A DNA stretch of 64,000 nt from Adiantum capillus-veneris (lineage: Eukaryota; Streptophyta; Polypodiopsida; Polypodiales; Pteridaceae): the NCBI GenBank assembly GCA_014529385.2, contig CM043956.1, forward strand, positions 66,997,281 through 67,061,280. The letters run 5' to 3'. The notes beneath the pieces were generated by a model, which ran no database searches, was not told where the DNA came from, and saw only the letters and a list, made by a program, of their open reading frames with translations. A program made the position numbers and the translations under genes. Below, piece after piece: positions 34,233-44,708 of the stretch. How positions within the stretch are numbered: the first letter of the stretch is position 1; the number at the start of each line of letters is the position of its first letter.

Positions 34233-34490
34233 TCTCGGACGTCGCTATAAGCGTCGCTATTTATGGCTCTGTAGCGTCGCTATGAGCGTCGCTATAGTCT
34301 GCAGTGTAAACGTCGCTATAAGCGTCGCTATAGGCGTCGCTATATGCGTCGCTATATAGCGACGCTCATAGCGACGCCTATAGCGACGCCTATAGCGACG
34401 CTTATAGCGACGCTCTCGTAGCGACGCTCGTAGCGACGGTTTTAGCGACGCCGGGGGTTATAAAAACCCAATGTATTTCCGTCGCTAACC
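34233..34490. repeat. 3' subterminal GCGTCGCTAT palindromic array
   Basis: By eye, about eight forward CGTCGCTAT motifs are followed by about eight inverted (A/G)TAGCGACG motifs. They are spaced mostly 10-14 bp and centred on GCGTCGCTATATAGCGACGC at 34346-34365. The whole block could fold into one long hairpin. It corresponds to the 5' cluster at 26903-27005 and is the probable TNPA-binding region. Confidence 0.9.
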
Positions 34491-34524
34491 GCGTCACAAG
34501 AGCACACAACCTCTTGTAGTGTAG

Positions 34525-35655
34525 TAGGAATACCTACCTAAGTCCTTGTTTCCCCATCTCAGTCACTAATGTTGCGAGAGCCAATCACACCACCCATAAA
34601 GTGTATGCAACACAACCTAGATCAACATAATGTCAATCGAGGACACAGATGACATGATAGTCACACAGAGGAAATCTCGTTAGCTTGTGAGGCTAAGACC
34701 ATCCTACACATACAACACTTTGGAAGGCCAACTAACCACAACCTAGAATCTAACTGCTCTCAACTACACCACCTAGCCACATACACACAAACGGAAGAGA
34801 ACTCACTAAACCATACCACAATCGTACGAAACTCAAGGAACACCATCCCCTCACTAAGATACACCTGCCGTTAAGTCTCTACACTCAAAATCCTAACTCA
34901 AAACCCGTGTACGAAAAACCTGTATGAAGACAGAGCAGAGTTCTAAAAGTATCTTTTTGATATACTTACAGCCGCAAATAACTCGTAGATACGCGAGCAC
35001 GTATGCTCCGTTCTATGAGGAATGCTTGGCGTTGTCGCGTAGCTCTTGCTGAGGCTAGCGTGATGGTACAGTCGGATCCACAATGCGATGAACGAGCGGG
35101 GAGAAGCGCTAGGATGAAGCTCACACTCTCTCTTCCTCTCTCACACACAATAGATGACAGCACTAAAACTTGATTATGATAAAAGTTGTCCACAAAAATG
35201 ACCTAGGTACCTTATATACTAAGGTCACCTTAGGTTAACCAAAAATAGATTTTTGAGGGGTCAAATAGCTTTGTATTTACAGGCTGCAAGTGCCATTGCA
35301 CCCCGGCTTCTGCAGCTATACTACTTACTTATTACAAATGATGTTTATGACCATAATCCGCAGCATTCCATAACTCTCAGAGAATAAGTCTTTGTTGAGT
35401 TATGACGTGTTGTTGACCCAGCTATCAACACCAAGTACCTCAAGCACCTTAAGCTTGGGACCGGGTTCCCACCTTAAGCTGAGCCCTAGCTTACCTAAGG
35501 TCAAAGGAATTTTACAATAACCTTTGGAGGTCTTTAATAAAGCTAGCCCTAAGGTCTTTAAGCTCCGTTATCTAACTTGCTCCTTGATATATCATCTCTC
35601 ATTTGGGTCCCTTTACCATTGGCCCCATGTCAAGATAGACCTCAAAGCACATGTC
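34525..35655 (+). repeat. LTR-like sequence, right part, related to the LTRs at 51.9 and 58.2 kb
   Basis: The reverse complement of 35400-35655 matches the LTR interior at 51983-52200, for example 'ACATGGGGCCAATGGTAAAG', 'GAAGACCTCCAA' type and 'CCTTTGACCTTAGGTAAGCT'. The element is therefore in the opposite (plus) orientation. About 105 bp of the LTR end are missing, and the sequence runs directly into the aspartic protease coding region at 35655. On the minus strand a TATA-like 'AGTATATAAGG' lies near 35205-35220. Together with 26560-26879 it is the 3' LTR of the plus-strand gypsy remnant. Confidence 0.65.
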
Positions 35656-36522
35656 GTAACCCTCTGATTAGCAAGGTCGAAGGTGAACCGAATGCGTTGC
35701 TGATCGAAGTCGCCGATGATAACCGTGTTTCCCACAAAGGGCCCTTCGTCTCTGTCATCGAAGGCAAGGCAAACACGTTTCTCGTCCTTGTTTTGGGTCA
35801 GATATTCTAGAGGAATTAGCACATGCTCCGGCGGTATCAATAGGTCAGCACCTCCGGCAAAGTGGAAAACGATCGGAGGCACGCCCGCGTAAACTTGATC
35901 ATCGTCCGGTATGCTGCCGTCACGCATCAGGTAGCATGTCTCCAAAAAGGAAGCGCGCCTGGTTGTGGGGCATTAGCGTCGATGGCGGCATTGACTGCGC
36001 TTCGGACTTTTGCGTAGACATAGGGAGGTAGGAAGGAAAGGGTGGAGCCACTGTCGATGTAGGTTCCGCCATTGCCGGAATCGGTATTGATCTCGAAACT
36101 GGAGGAAGAGAATCCGAGAAGATCGTTGCCAACGCGGATGTCCTCAAGGTGGACGTAGTACAAGTGTTGCCTCAGACGCACGGGATTGATGTGCAGCGCA
36201 GTGAAGACAGTGCGGGCCGGAACGGCGGTCAATTGAGGATCGAACGTGATCGTGGAAGCTGCGTTGGAGTTCCGGCGGGGCAGGCAGTAGGAGAAGCTGG
36301 CCGAGCCGAGCTGCGAAGGCAAGGAGAAGAAACTGCGGCTCAAGCTAAGGACGCCGCTGGTGGGATTTCAGGTGACGGTCTGTTCGTGGCCGCAACCGAA
36401 GATGGTAGCAGGGAAGGCTCTCGTACCGTCACTGAGCCGAAACGTGTCGTGGGTCAGTATGCCTGTAGACTTGCTGCCGCCTCTCGTCGTTTCTGAAGTC
36501 CGGTACAAATAGTGGCAATACT
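35656..36522 (-). pseudogene. Nepenthesin-like aspartic protease, C-terminal part
   Basis: Downstream part of a host A1-family protease gene whose N-terminal part is 43203-43757. It reads 'YCHYLYRTSETT', 'TGILTHDTFRLSDGTR', 'FGCGHEQ', then a TGA (36368-36370), 'LSLSRSFFSLPSQLGSASFS', 'YIDSGSTLSFLPPYVYAKVR' (second catalytic D-S-G-S intact), and after a frameshift near 35945 'VPPIVFHFAGGADLLIPPEH' and 'IIGDFDQQRIRFTFDLANQRV'. The last residues and the stop are lost where LTR sequence begins at 35655. Family members are secreted or vacuolar endopeptidases. The reading frame resumes cleanly from the other side of the copia insertion (target site ATACT), so the gene was one uninterrupted exon there. 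Confidence 0.9.
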
Positions 36523-36862
36523 TGTGAAATATCTTATCACTGTAACGGTGCTCACTCAGTGCATCAATCATCTCACCCACCCCCTAAATCATCTCTCCCT
36601 AATTTAGGTAACGTCCCTTCATCCTAGCACTTACCCAATAAGGCTCCCCTTGCCTAATGTATATAAAGGCACCTCTCTTATGTTCAAAAGCGTGCAAGTT
36701 CTCATTTCAGTTTATCAATACAAGTTAGCTTCATTTTCTTGCTTATCAATACAAGTTAGCTTCATTTTCTTGCTACAGTGTAGTATCTCTCTTTCTCTCA
36801 TTATTTACTTTGTTAGATTAGTTGTTGTTTATCGATTAGCATCAGTTCCTATTTGCTTCACA
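36523..36862 (+). repeat. 5' LTR of copia element 2 (340 bp), with a 33-bp duplication
   Basis: Contains 'CTAATGTATATAAAGGC' (TATA, about 36655-36668). A 33-bp unit beginning 'TTATCAATACAAGTTAGC' is present twice (about 36713-36778), once only in the 3' LTR; this accounts for the length difference (340 versus 307 bp). Confidence 0.95.
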
Positions 36863-36874
36863 TGGTATCAGAGC
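36863..36874 (+). other. Primer-binding site, initiator Met tRNA type
   Basis: TGGTATCAGAGC immediately after the 5' LTR. Confidence 0.95.
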
Positions 36875-37005
36875 TTCGTAGAGCTTAGGAACTCGCCTTA
36901 GCCCCTTGCATCTCTGTCATAGCTAACACATAGAGCCCCTCTCTATTATCTTCCAAGCACTCGAAGGTTTGCTCGTTCACGTCAAGGAATTTGGAGCCTT
37001 GCACG

Positions 37006-40000
37006 ATGGCCGAGTCATCCTCCATGTCCTCTGCCGCATACAAGCCTCGCTACGTCATCGACAAACTCAACGGCACGAATTACCAAGTATGGAAGATACG
37101 AATGGAGTTTTACCTTACACAGCTTCAACTCTAGGAAATTACGTCGGGCATCGAAGCTCAACCAGACAAACCTAAAGACCAGGATCCTATTGGAATCTCC
37201 GATGTCTACAATGCTTGGCAAAGTAAAAATAATAGTGCCAAGATGGAGCTTATTCTCCACTGCCAAGATCGGCAAGTCCAAATGGTGAAGAAGCTCACCA
37301 CCGCCAATGCTATTTGGAAGTTCTTTGAGAAGAACTACGAGCATACCGACCTCGTTTACCAAGTTTCCCTGATCAAGAAACTGGTAAACACCACTATGCA
37401 TGAAGGTCAGTCCTCATCCAAGTTCTTAGAAACTTGGCAGATACTTCTAGATGAAGTACTCATATCAGGGCTAGCAATCCCTGAAGAGCTGCAGTCCATG
37501 CTCCTGTTGGCCTCCCTTCCCGCATCATGGAGGGCCTTCATTACCACCCAAGCCACGACGGAAAATCTACAGCTACAGAATCTAGTAGCAAAGATTCAAC
37601 AAGAAGAAACCCTTCGTGACCACAACAATGGCTCGCAAAAGTCTACGGCATTAATCACTATGGCTAAACCTCACAAACCTCACCCTGGCAAGAAGACATT
37701 CAACCACTCTGGCCCTCCTCATCAGCACCACAACCATGGAAAGAAGCATCATTCAAGCCCGAAGCACTGCACAAATTGCCATCGGTTTGGTCATATTGCA
37801 AAGGATTGTCGGCAATCCGTAATCAAGGTAATTTTTGGCCTCTTGCTGCATATTCTCAATTTTATCCGTCATACCCTCAAGGGGGGGCTAGACCCCTTCT
37901 GTCTTTACCCTCCTCTCATGGCCAAGCTCATTATGCTGATATATCTACATATGAGAATAACCCTTCTTATCCTATGCAATTATATGCCACTACTCTCCAT
38001 AGTTCATCCCCTGATCTCTGGCTACTTGACACTGGTGCCACCCACCACATGACCTATCAATTTCATTGGCTTTCAAATTTAACCTATCTCCACACTCCCC
38101 TAGAAGTCTGTCTTGGAGATAATGGCCTCCAACTTGCTACAGCCTATGGCGATGCCACCATCAATCTTCCCAATGGCCTACGCACTACTATATATATAGT
38201 TTATTATGTATCTGGCTTAAAGAAAAATCTTATTTTTATTAGCGAGCTAACCTCTTCAGGTATTACCATTAAATTCAAAAAAAATGGTTGCAACATACAA
38301 GCCCGAGATGTCAATGGCTAGCATATCAATCTTTAGGTACCCCAGGTTGGGCGTTTCTACCCTCTAGGTGATTCATCTCCTGCACATGCTCTTGCATCTT
38401 CTGCACAATCTTCCCCACACGACACCACCCTCAAATGGCACTATAGACTAGGTCACATTTCTCAACATGTTTTATATCAGCTCACACACCGCAAGCTTGC
38501 CCTTGGTTTGCCCAAGCATCTCACTCCCATTACCCTATGTGAAGGATGCACTTTTGCCAAATCACATCATGCAACTTTTCCTACATCATCATCACGCGCT
38601 TCCGCACCGCTTGATCTCATTCATTCTGATGTCTGTGGCCCTTGCCTGTCAAATCACTTACTGGCAACCTTTATATGCTCACTTTTATTGATGACTACTC
38701 CAAGTTCACAACTGTCTATTACATGCCTGATAAAGCTTCAACAATCACATATTTTAGCCGCTTCAAAGCACTGGCTGAAAACCAGCATGATCGGAAAATC
38801 AAGGTACTCCGCACCGACAATGGCGGGGAATACACCTCCCATCAGTTTCGAGATATCTACCACACGGCGGGTATTCGTCATGAATATACCATCCCTGCTC
38901 ACCCTCAGCACAACGGTCGGGCCGAGCGCAAGAATCACACCATTTTTTATGCTGCTCGCGCCATGCTCATTCAAGCCAGTCTAGCAGACAGTTACTAGAA
39001 AGAAGCTACGGCCACCGCATGCTATGTACAGAATCGGATCCCGTCCTCTCAAAATCAAAATACCACGCCATACGCTCTATGGTATGGCAACCCACCGAGC
39101 CTTGTCCTTCTTCGCATTTTTGGTAGCATAACATATCCTCTCGAAACCAACCCCATCTCCAAGTTATCACGAAGAGCCACCCGCACCATCTTCGTCGGCT
39201 ACGAAGATCGCCTTGGAGTCAAAGCTCATCGTCTCCATCAACCAGAGCTCCACAAATTCATTCATACCAGAATCGTCATTTTTGATGAGGATTTCATCCT
39301 CCAAGGCCCGTCTCCCTCCAATACTTACTCTCCTCTGCATGAAGTACACCCATCGGCTCTTACCCCCTCACCACTCTCCTCAATTAGAAAGCAGGTTGCA
39401 TGCCGCCATCTGGAGAATAAGGAGCCCATATTACCCCCTCTCTCTCCCATGCGCTATGCCCTCCCTCTGCATCTCGTGTAACAGGACTTGATTTTGAGGT
39501 GTTTTAGCGATAAATTTTATTTTTCTAGGAAGTTTTGGTCGTTTTAAAGTTAGTCCATTGTGTAGAAGGATGTGTAGGTTGTTTTCGTCCAATAAAAATT
39601 TTTGATCAGGAAGGCACTTTCTGGGGCATTTTTGAAGGTGTTAACGTGGGATTTTGGAAAAGTGTTGTATGAAGCGATTGAATCCTATGTTATAAGGAAC
39701 AACTTTGGTTCTTTGAGTCTTCAGAGATTTTGATGTTTTGACGCTCGTTGAGAGCCAAAGATTAAAAAAAAAGTGGGATTTACTGTTTTTGCATCGTTTT
39801 TGTAGAAAATGCTGTTTTGCAGGTTGATTTTCAGCAAATCAGAGCAGGCTATGGAAATTTTTCATCACATAGCCGTCGAAGAGCGCAACGAGGGAAACAA
39901 GATTGTGTGAGACGGACTTGGGCTGTTTTGGCTCCGTTTGGGAGTTACGTTCAGTTGAAGACAGGTGATTTTTTTTTAAAAATCTAACCTTTACGGATCG

Positions 40001-42830
40001 CTTCGCGATCACGTTCTTATCTTATTCTCGCAGGTATACTTGGCGCGCAAGTCGAGTCGAACGAACGCCAAAAATAGAAAAGCGGCTATTTTGAGAGGTC
40101 GCATGCTTTTGGAGGAAAAATCAGAATAGAAGGACGGGTGGTGCGTTTTGGGGATCATTCACCGATCTCTTCTTCTGCGAGTGCGAGTGAGAGTGCGAGT
40201 GCGAGTACGAGTGTGAGTGAGACGCTGCACGCAAGCGAACTGAAGCTCGGGGGTGGTCGGGAGGTTCGATCTCCGTACAGCGGAGTGCGCCCATATATTT
40301 TATTTCTTCTGTGTTGTATCAAAACTCTCCAAAATCCATCAATACAAAGATCTCTTTCTCTATATTTTGCTGTCTATTTCTATTATTCTGTTCCTGTGAC
40401 ATCCCGAGCCTCCTTTTCTCCCCGCTGGCGTTCCTTATCCGTGCACAGAAAGCCCTGCGCCTAGCCCTTCACCCCATAGCCCATTCTCATGGTCTCCTCC
40501 TACTGCCGCTGCTGAATACCCCTCTTTATCCACCCCACGAAGCCACCCACCTCACCCCAGCTCTGTTGCGCCACCTTCCCCAGCTGCGCCACTATCCCCA
40601 CCTGCGCCACATTCGGCTGCAGCATCGCTAGGACTCCTCGCCCACCTGAATACAGACAGCTCGCCACAGCTTCGCCTCCTCAACCATTCGAGCCCCTTGG
40701 GCGCCTATCACTCTCCATCCTCCCCTCGCGGCATCACACGGTCGTCTGTCCCTACAGCGCCATCATCAGCTACTTTTCCAGCTCGCAACTCAGTAAAATA
40801 TTTCCCTCTTGGCAGTGTTTCCCACCATCGACCACCTTGCAAACCCCACCCTCGCCCATCATGGTTCGTACCTACCAAATCGCCCGAAAAAGTTTAATAC
40901 CCCTACCTGCTCCCTCCTTGACTGACAGCCCCTACCCGAGAGCCATCTCGCTCTGCGTTATCCTATCACACACCTACCACCTCGACATCGGTTCCCTCGC
41001 CAGTGGAGGATTCTCATGCTACCCCCTCAAATCAACCTATTCCATCGAGGATCGACGAGGTCGAACCCCTTACATCAACCTCGGTGACATCTCCCACCAC
41101 CTGCACCTCGTCGGATTCATCACCATCAGCACAACATCTTGATCAGGCAGCTTCTAGCAGTCGCGTCGGCACATGGTCATTAGCAGATATTTACGCTGCT
41201 ACAAGCTTCTCGGTTGTTCTCCAAGAAGAACTTCAATCGACCACCCCACCCACTCCAGTCGAAGATATTTTGTCAATCTCGGTCGTCGATGCCCTCTCCT
41301 CCAGTGAGGGAGATCTATGGCACGAAGCAATTCAAGATGAGCTTCAGGCACTCGAAGAAGCCCATACTTGGGATCTTGTTCCACCGCTAGAACATCACAA
41401 TATAGTCACATGCAAATGGCTATTGAAGAAAAAGTACTTCCCGGATGGCAAAATTGAGCGTTACAAAGCCAGACTTGTCGCTCGCGGCTATACACAGAGG
41501 TATGGTGTAGACTATTTTGATACATACTCCCCTGTTCTAGGCCTAACTGCATTTAGACTTTTAGTCGCTATAGCTGCAAAGTATAATTTGCCCCTGCATC
41601 ACCTTGACATTAAAACAACCTTTTTGCACGGCTTGCTCTACGAGCTTGTTTACACGACCCAACCCCTGCACCTTGCAAATCCATATTATCCTGACTATGT
41701 TTGCAAGCTAAATAAGCCTATATACGGCCTCAAAAAGTCTACACGTGAATGGTATACACCTATACACAATTATCTCATTGCATGTGGTTGGGAGCGACTC
41801 AGTGTCGACTTCAATATCTTCATCTGGCGTACAAATGATGGCCTCACCATTCTAGGATTATTTGTGGATGATATCCCACTCATCGGCACCACTGAAATCA
41901 TGGTATTGCGCGCCATCGACTGTCTCCAACAAGAATTCCCTGTCAGTGCCAAGGGACCAATGACGTATTTTCTCGGCATTCAAGTGCTTCGCGACCCCTA
42001 TGGCAAATGGATAAAACTCACCCAGGTAAAATACATTGAAGAGCTTCTCACTTATTATGGCATGAGCACTTGTTCTCCTGAATTCAGCCCCCTTCCTCTC
42101 AAACACAACTTAGCACTTGAATTTCATGCCTACACTCCCGCTGATGAGCTCTATTGGCCTTCTCTTCATTATCCCAAGTTTTGTGGTCAGCTTCGTTATC
42201 TGATATCCTGCACTCGCTTTGATCTCTACTACACCGGCCATATCTTATCTTGCGCTATGTCGCAGCCATGCAAAGCACACAAGCAAGCTGCAAAACGCAC
42301 ACTTCGCTATCTCCTGACCACTAAGCACTATGCTCTCACTTATGCTTATGATCCCACTACCCCTATCTCTCTGAGTGGCTATGTCGACGCCGAATTGGGT
42401 AGGGGATGATCCTCGCTGCTTCTCCACAGGTGGCTATATATTCTCTCTTTCAGGTGAACCAATATCTTGGCAAACGAAGCGACAATCTTCAATTGCCTCT
42501 TCATCGACTAAAGCCTAATATGTAGCTGCCGCTCTTGCTTCCAAGGAAGCTCTCTGGATTTATGAGCTCATTCACGAATTTCAACTTCCATACCCTATCT
42601 CGGTAACCCTCTACTGCGACAACCAATCTGCAATTTCTCTGGCTGCTTCCCCAAGTTTCTCCAACAAACTAAAGCACATCAAAATCAGTTATCACTTCAT
42701 CAAGGAATTGGCCGCCAATGGTTTTTTAAAGTTGCAATATGTGCCACTGCTCACAATTGGGCGAATTTCCTCACCAAATCAGTACCTGCTACCACCCAAA
42801 CTACAGCATGTCGAAATTTGTTGTGCCTAC
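37006..42830 (+). pseudogene. Ty1/copia gag-pol polyprotein of element 2, broken
   Basis: Gag starts at ATG 37006 (MAESSSMSSAAYKPRYVIDK), has a TAG at 37132 where 'LWEITSG' is expected, and a CCHC knuckle 'CTNCHRFGHIAKDC' near 37770. Protease has 'WLLDTGATHHMT' (about 38020-38055). Integrase has 'HSDVCGP', 'FIDDYSKF', 'LRTDNGGEY' and 'NGRAERKN'. A proline-rich linker (40.4-41.1 kb) follows and is split by a solo LTR. RT has 'YKARLVARGY', 'LDIKTTFLHG' and 'LFVDDIPLIG' (about 41855-41880). RNase H has 'ISWQTKRQSSIASSSTKA', 'YCDNQSAI' and 'ANFLTKS'. Frameshifts lie near 37800, 38650 and 42400, with stops at 38319, 38336 and 38996 among others. The copy is inactive. Confidence 0.95.
39477..40401. 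mobile_element. Solo LTR (925 bp) nested in copia element 2
   Basis: Ends TGTAACAGGA and TCCTGTGACA are inverted copies with one mismatch. The 5-bp flanks are TCTCG (39472-39476) and TCCCG (40402-40406), one mismatch. The flanking sequence rejoins the copia integrase-RT linker. Inside are an imperfect hexamer run GAGTGCGAGTGAGAGTGCGA (about 40176-40222) and 'CATATATTTTATTT' (about 40292), a possible TATA if the LTR reads plus. No coding content, so most likely the product of LTR-LTR recombination of an unrelated element. Confidence 0.8.
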
Positions 42831-42895
42831 TGCTTGCACACCTCCTTAAGGGGGGGATTCTCCCATGTAATGAGGTGTTCACCGTTACGGGGGGA

Positions 42896-43202
42896 TGTGA
42901 ATTATCCTATCACTATAACGGTGCTCACTCAGTGCCTCAATCATCTCACCCACCCCCTAGATCATCTCCCCCTAATTTAAGTAACGTCCCTTCATCCTAG
43001 CACTTACCCAATAAGGCTCCCCTTGCTTAATGTATATAAAGGCACCTCTCTTATGTTCAAAAGCGTGCAAGTTCTCATTTCACTTTATCAATACAAGTTA
43101 GGTTCATTTCCTTGCTACACTGCAGTGTCTCTCTCTCTCATTATTTACTTTGTTAGATTAGTTGTTGTTTATCGATTAGCATCAGTTCCTATTTGCTTCA
43201 CA
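42896..43202 (+). repeat. 3' LTR of copia element 2 (307 bp)
   Basis: TGTGAATTATCC...TTGCTTCACA, aligned with 36523-36862 except for the missing 33-bp duplicate and scattered substitutions. Confidence 0.95.
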
Positions 43203-43757
43203 ATACTTATTGCCTCGCCTGCTCGCTTCGCCGTCAAAAGCCGAGAGCCGATTGCAAACCCGACGATCACTTTGTGCTTCCCTTTTAAAGGCATACCAAG
43301 TTCTGGAGAGGGCGGGGTCGAACACGGGCCGGTCATGAATCTGCTGGTAGCAACGCTCGCAGGGCTTGCATTGCAACCAAGTGAGGGGGCTAGCGGTGTC
43401 CAAGGTGAGGAGAACGTCGAGTCGTCCTTGGAAGCCGCCCACAGTGAGGCCCACATAGTACTCTCGTACCCGCCCCTGAGTGAATGGTGGCGTTATTACT
43501 GCAGTTGGCTCAACTTGCAGCGCCCGCCCATGAATCACCGTCCGGCTGGACGATGAACTGCTGATCTTCTGCATCAATCTCCCACTTAGTAAATTTGCGT
43601 TACCGTGCCATATAGAAAGCGTTATCAAAGCGCTGTTGTCAAACGTATTAGACCTACTGCTGTTGCCTGCAGTTGCCTTCATCGCCATCGTTAGAGTTAC
43701 GTCCAATATAATTAGTGCTGCCAGTGACATCAGCTTCAATATCAAACTGGTACCCAT
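43203..43757 (-). pseudogene. Nepenthesin-like aspartic protease, N-terminal part
   Basis: ATG at 43757. Residues 1-25 (MGTSLILKLMSLAALIILDV...) form a signal peptide. A propeptide-like region with a serine run (residues 66-71) follows. The mature start resembles 'TQGRVREYYVGLTVG', then 'LDTASPLTWLQCKPCERCYQ' at residues 119-138 and 'PVFDPALSRTW'. The first catalytic motif of A1 proteases is D-T/S-G-S; here residues 120-123 are D-T-A-S, a change expected to abolish catalysis. The typical Cys positions (CKPC, C) are kept. The frame runs into the copia target site and resumes at 36522 ('GNKY' joining 'CHYLYRT'). The gene also carries a premature stop and a frameshift downstream. Confidence 0.9.
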
Positions 43758-43910
43758 TTCTGGTCTTCTTAGCGTAGGCTTTGCAAAGTATTCTGTTCTG
43801 AAGCGCTATCGTTAGAGTCACGTCCAATATAATTACTGCTGCCAGGACGGTACTGCTACCCATTTCTGGCCTACTAATTATTACATAGTATTATTCTTTC
43901 TGAAGTGCTC
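43758..43910 (-). repeat. Partial tandem duplicate of the protease signal-peptide segment
   Basis: 43803-43863 encodes MGSSTVLAAVIILDVTLTIA, nearly the same as residues 15-25 of the frame starting at 43757. It is displaced by about 118 bp, with a short linker that reads into another frame. The copy at 45585-45796 lacks this extra segment, so the duplication arose in this copy. The upstream ATG at 43863 is out of frame with the protease. Confidence 0.75.
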
Positions 43911-44344
43911 AAAAAACAACCATTGTACTGCCCTCACGTACTCTATCGCATTAGTCATCATTTCAAAAGAGTTGGTGGCTAATTAGAGCGTGGTCACGAG
44001 AGGCCCTGGTCTCTCACTCTGGTATCATAGCTTAAGTAATTAGGAGTCTGTTTTTGGGCTTTGCAAGCAGAAGACAACGGTCGGCAGCGTGCAATGTCTG
44101 TAGCACACAACATCTTTTGTTTTTTTAGAAAGGCTAAATTAGATTAAGCTGCTAAGAAAGAAAAAGTGCCCCATACAAAATGAGGCTAGGTCAAAATGAG
44201 GTCTTGGGCAATAGGGACCTCCATCTTTGGCCATCTTGTGTCTTTTTGTAGCTCAGTGAAAGTTAAGTCTTCAAGTGTGTTGCAGATGTCAAATCACACA
44301 AATTTGAGACTGCTCGTGCTAAGTCCTACGTGAGACTAGGGAAA
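43911..44344. other. No recognisable feature
   Basis: Intergenic-looking sequence upstream (minus-strand sense) of the protease gene. No TATA box at a convincing distance and no open frame of note. Confidence 0.4.
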
Positions 44345-44347
44345 TAT

Positions 44348-44705
44348 CACTATAAGTTTTGGAACTATTCGCAGCTGCGAAAACGAGTGGAAAAATCGCG
44401 ATTCACACCCACCTAGTGAGAAAATGACTTTTTTATACGCGCAAGTGTGAAAAAATCAAGGCTGAAAAGCTATTTTTAATTGAAAAAAAAAATCTCACTC
44501 TTGGAACAGTCATGGCGTCATGACTGTTCCAAAATTGAATGGAAAAGTCAACATTTGCTATAAAATTTTTTGCATTTTCCATGAGAATCTTATTTTTATT
44601 ATCGTGAAACTTTTACACGTCGCCCAAATTTTTTTCGATGAACTTTGAAATGGGTGAAAAAAGGGCCTTTTTCTCAATTTGTGAAAAGATCGAAAACTTG
44701 TAGTG
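44348..44705. mobile_element. 358-bp CACTA-type MITE
   Basis: Ends are CACTATAAGTTTT (44348-44360) and AAAACTTGTAGTG (44693-44705), inverted with one mismatch in 13. The flanking 3-bp duplication is TAT (44345-44347 and 44706-44708). The centre holds a perfect 14-bp palindrome, TTGGAACAGTCATG, at 44501-44514 and 44519-44532. Nothing is coded. The TIR differs from that of the 7.6-kb element after CACTA-AAG, so it belongs to another family. Confidence 0.8.
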
Positions 44706-44708
44706 TAT

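Larger units (their letters stand above)
26880..34521 (+). mobile_element. CACTA (En/Spm) DNA transposon, 7.6 kb
   Basis: Terminal inverted repeats CACTACAAGAGG (26880-26891) and CCTCTTGTAGTG (34510-34521) are perfect over 12 bp. The 3-bp duplication TAG (26877-26879 and 34522-34524) is as expected for CACTA elements. Both subterminal regions are packed with GCGTCGCTAT motifs in both orientations. Inside are a TNPD-like transposase gene (28635-32286, with stops) and a TNPA-like gene (32560-33873, open). A block of microsatellites lies at 27.06-27.6 kb, and a captured HMA-domain fragment at 27.95-28.13 kb. The element sits in an LTR of a gypsy remnant. With a broken TNPD it cannot move by itself, but its ends look competent. 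Confidence 0.95.
36523..43202 (+). mobile_element. Ty1/copia retrotransposon 2, inserted in the protease gene
   Basis: Flanked by the 5-bp duplication ATACT (36518-36522 and 43203-43207). LTRs 36523-36862 and 42896-43202 both start TGTGAA and end TTGCTTCACA. PBS TGGTATCAGAGC is at 36863-36874. A purine-rich 'ACGGGGGGA' precedes the 3' LTR. Gag-pol is in the order gag, protease, integrase, RT, RNase H, with frameshifts. A 925-bp solo LTR of another element sits in the integrase-RT linker. The insertion is antisense to the protease gene and destroys it. Confidence 0.95.
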
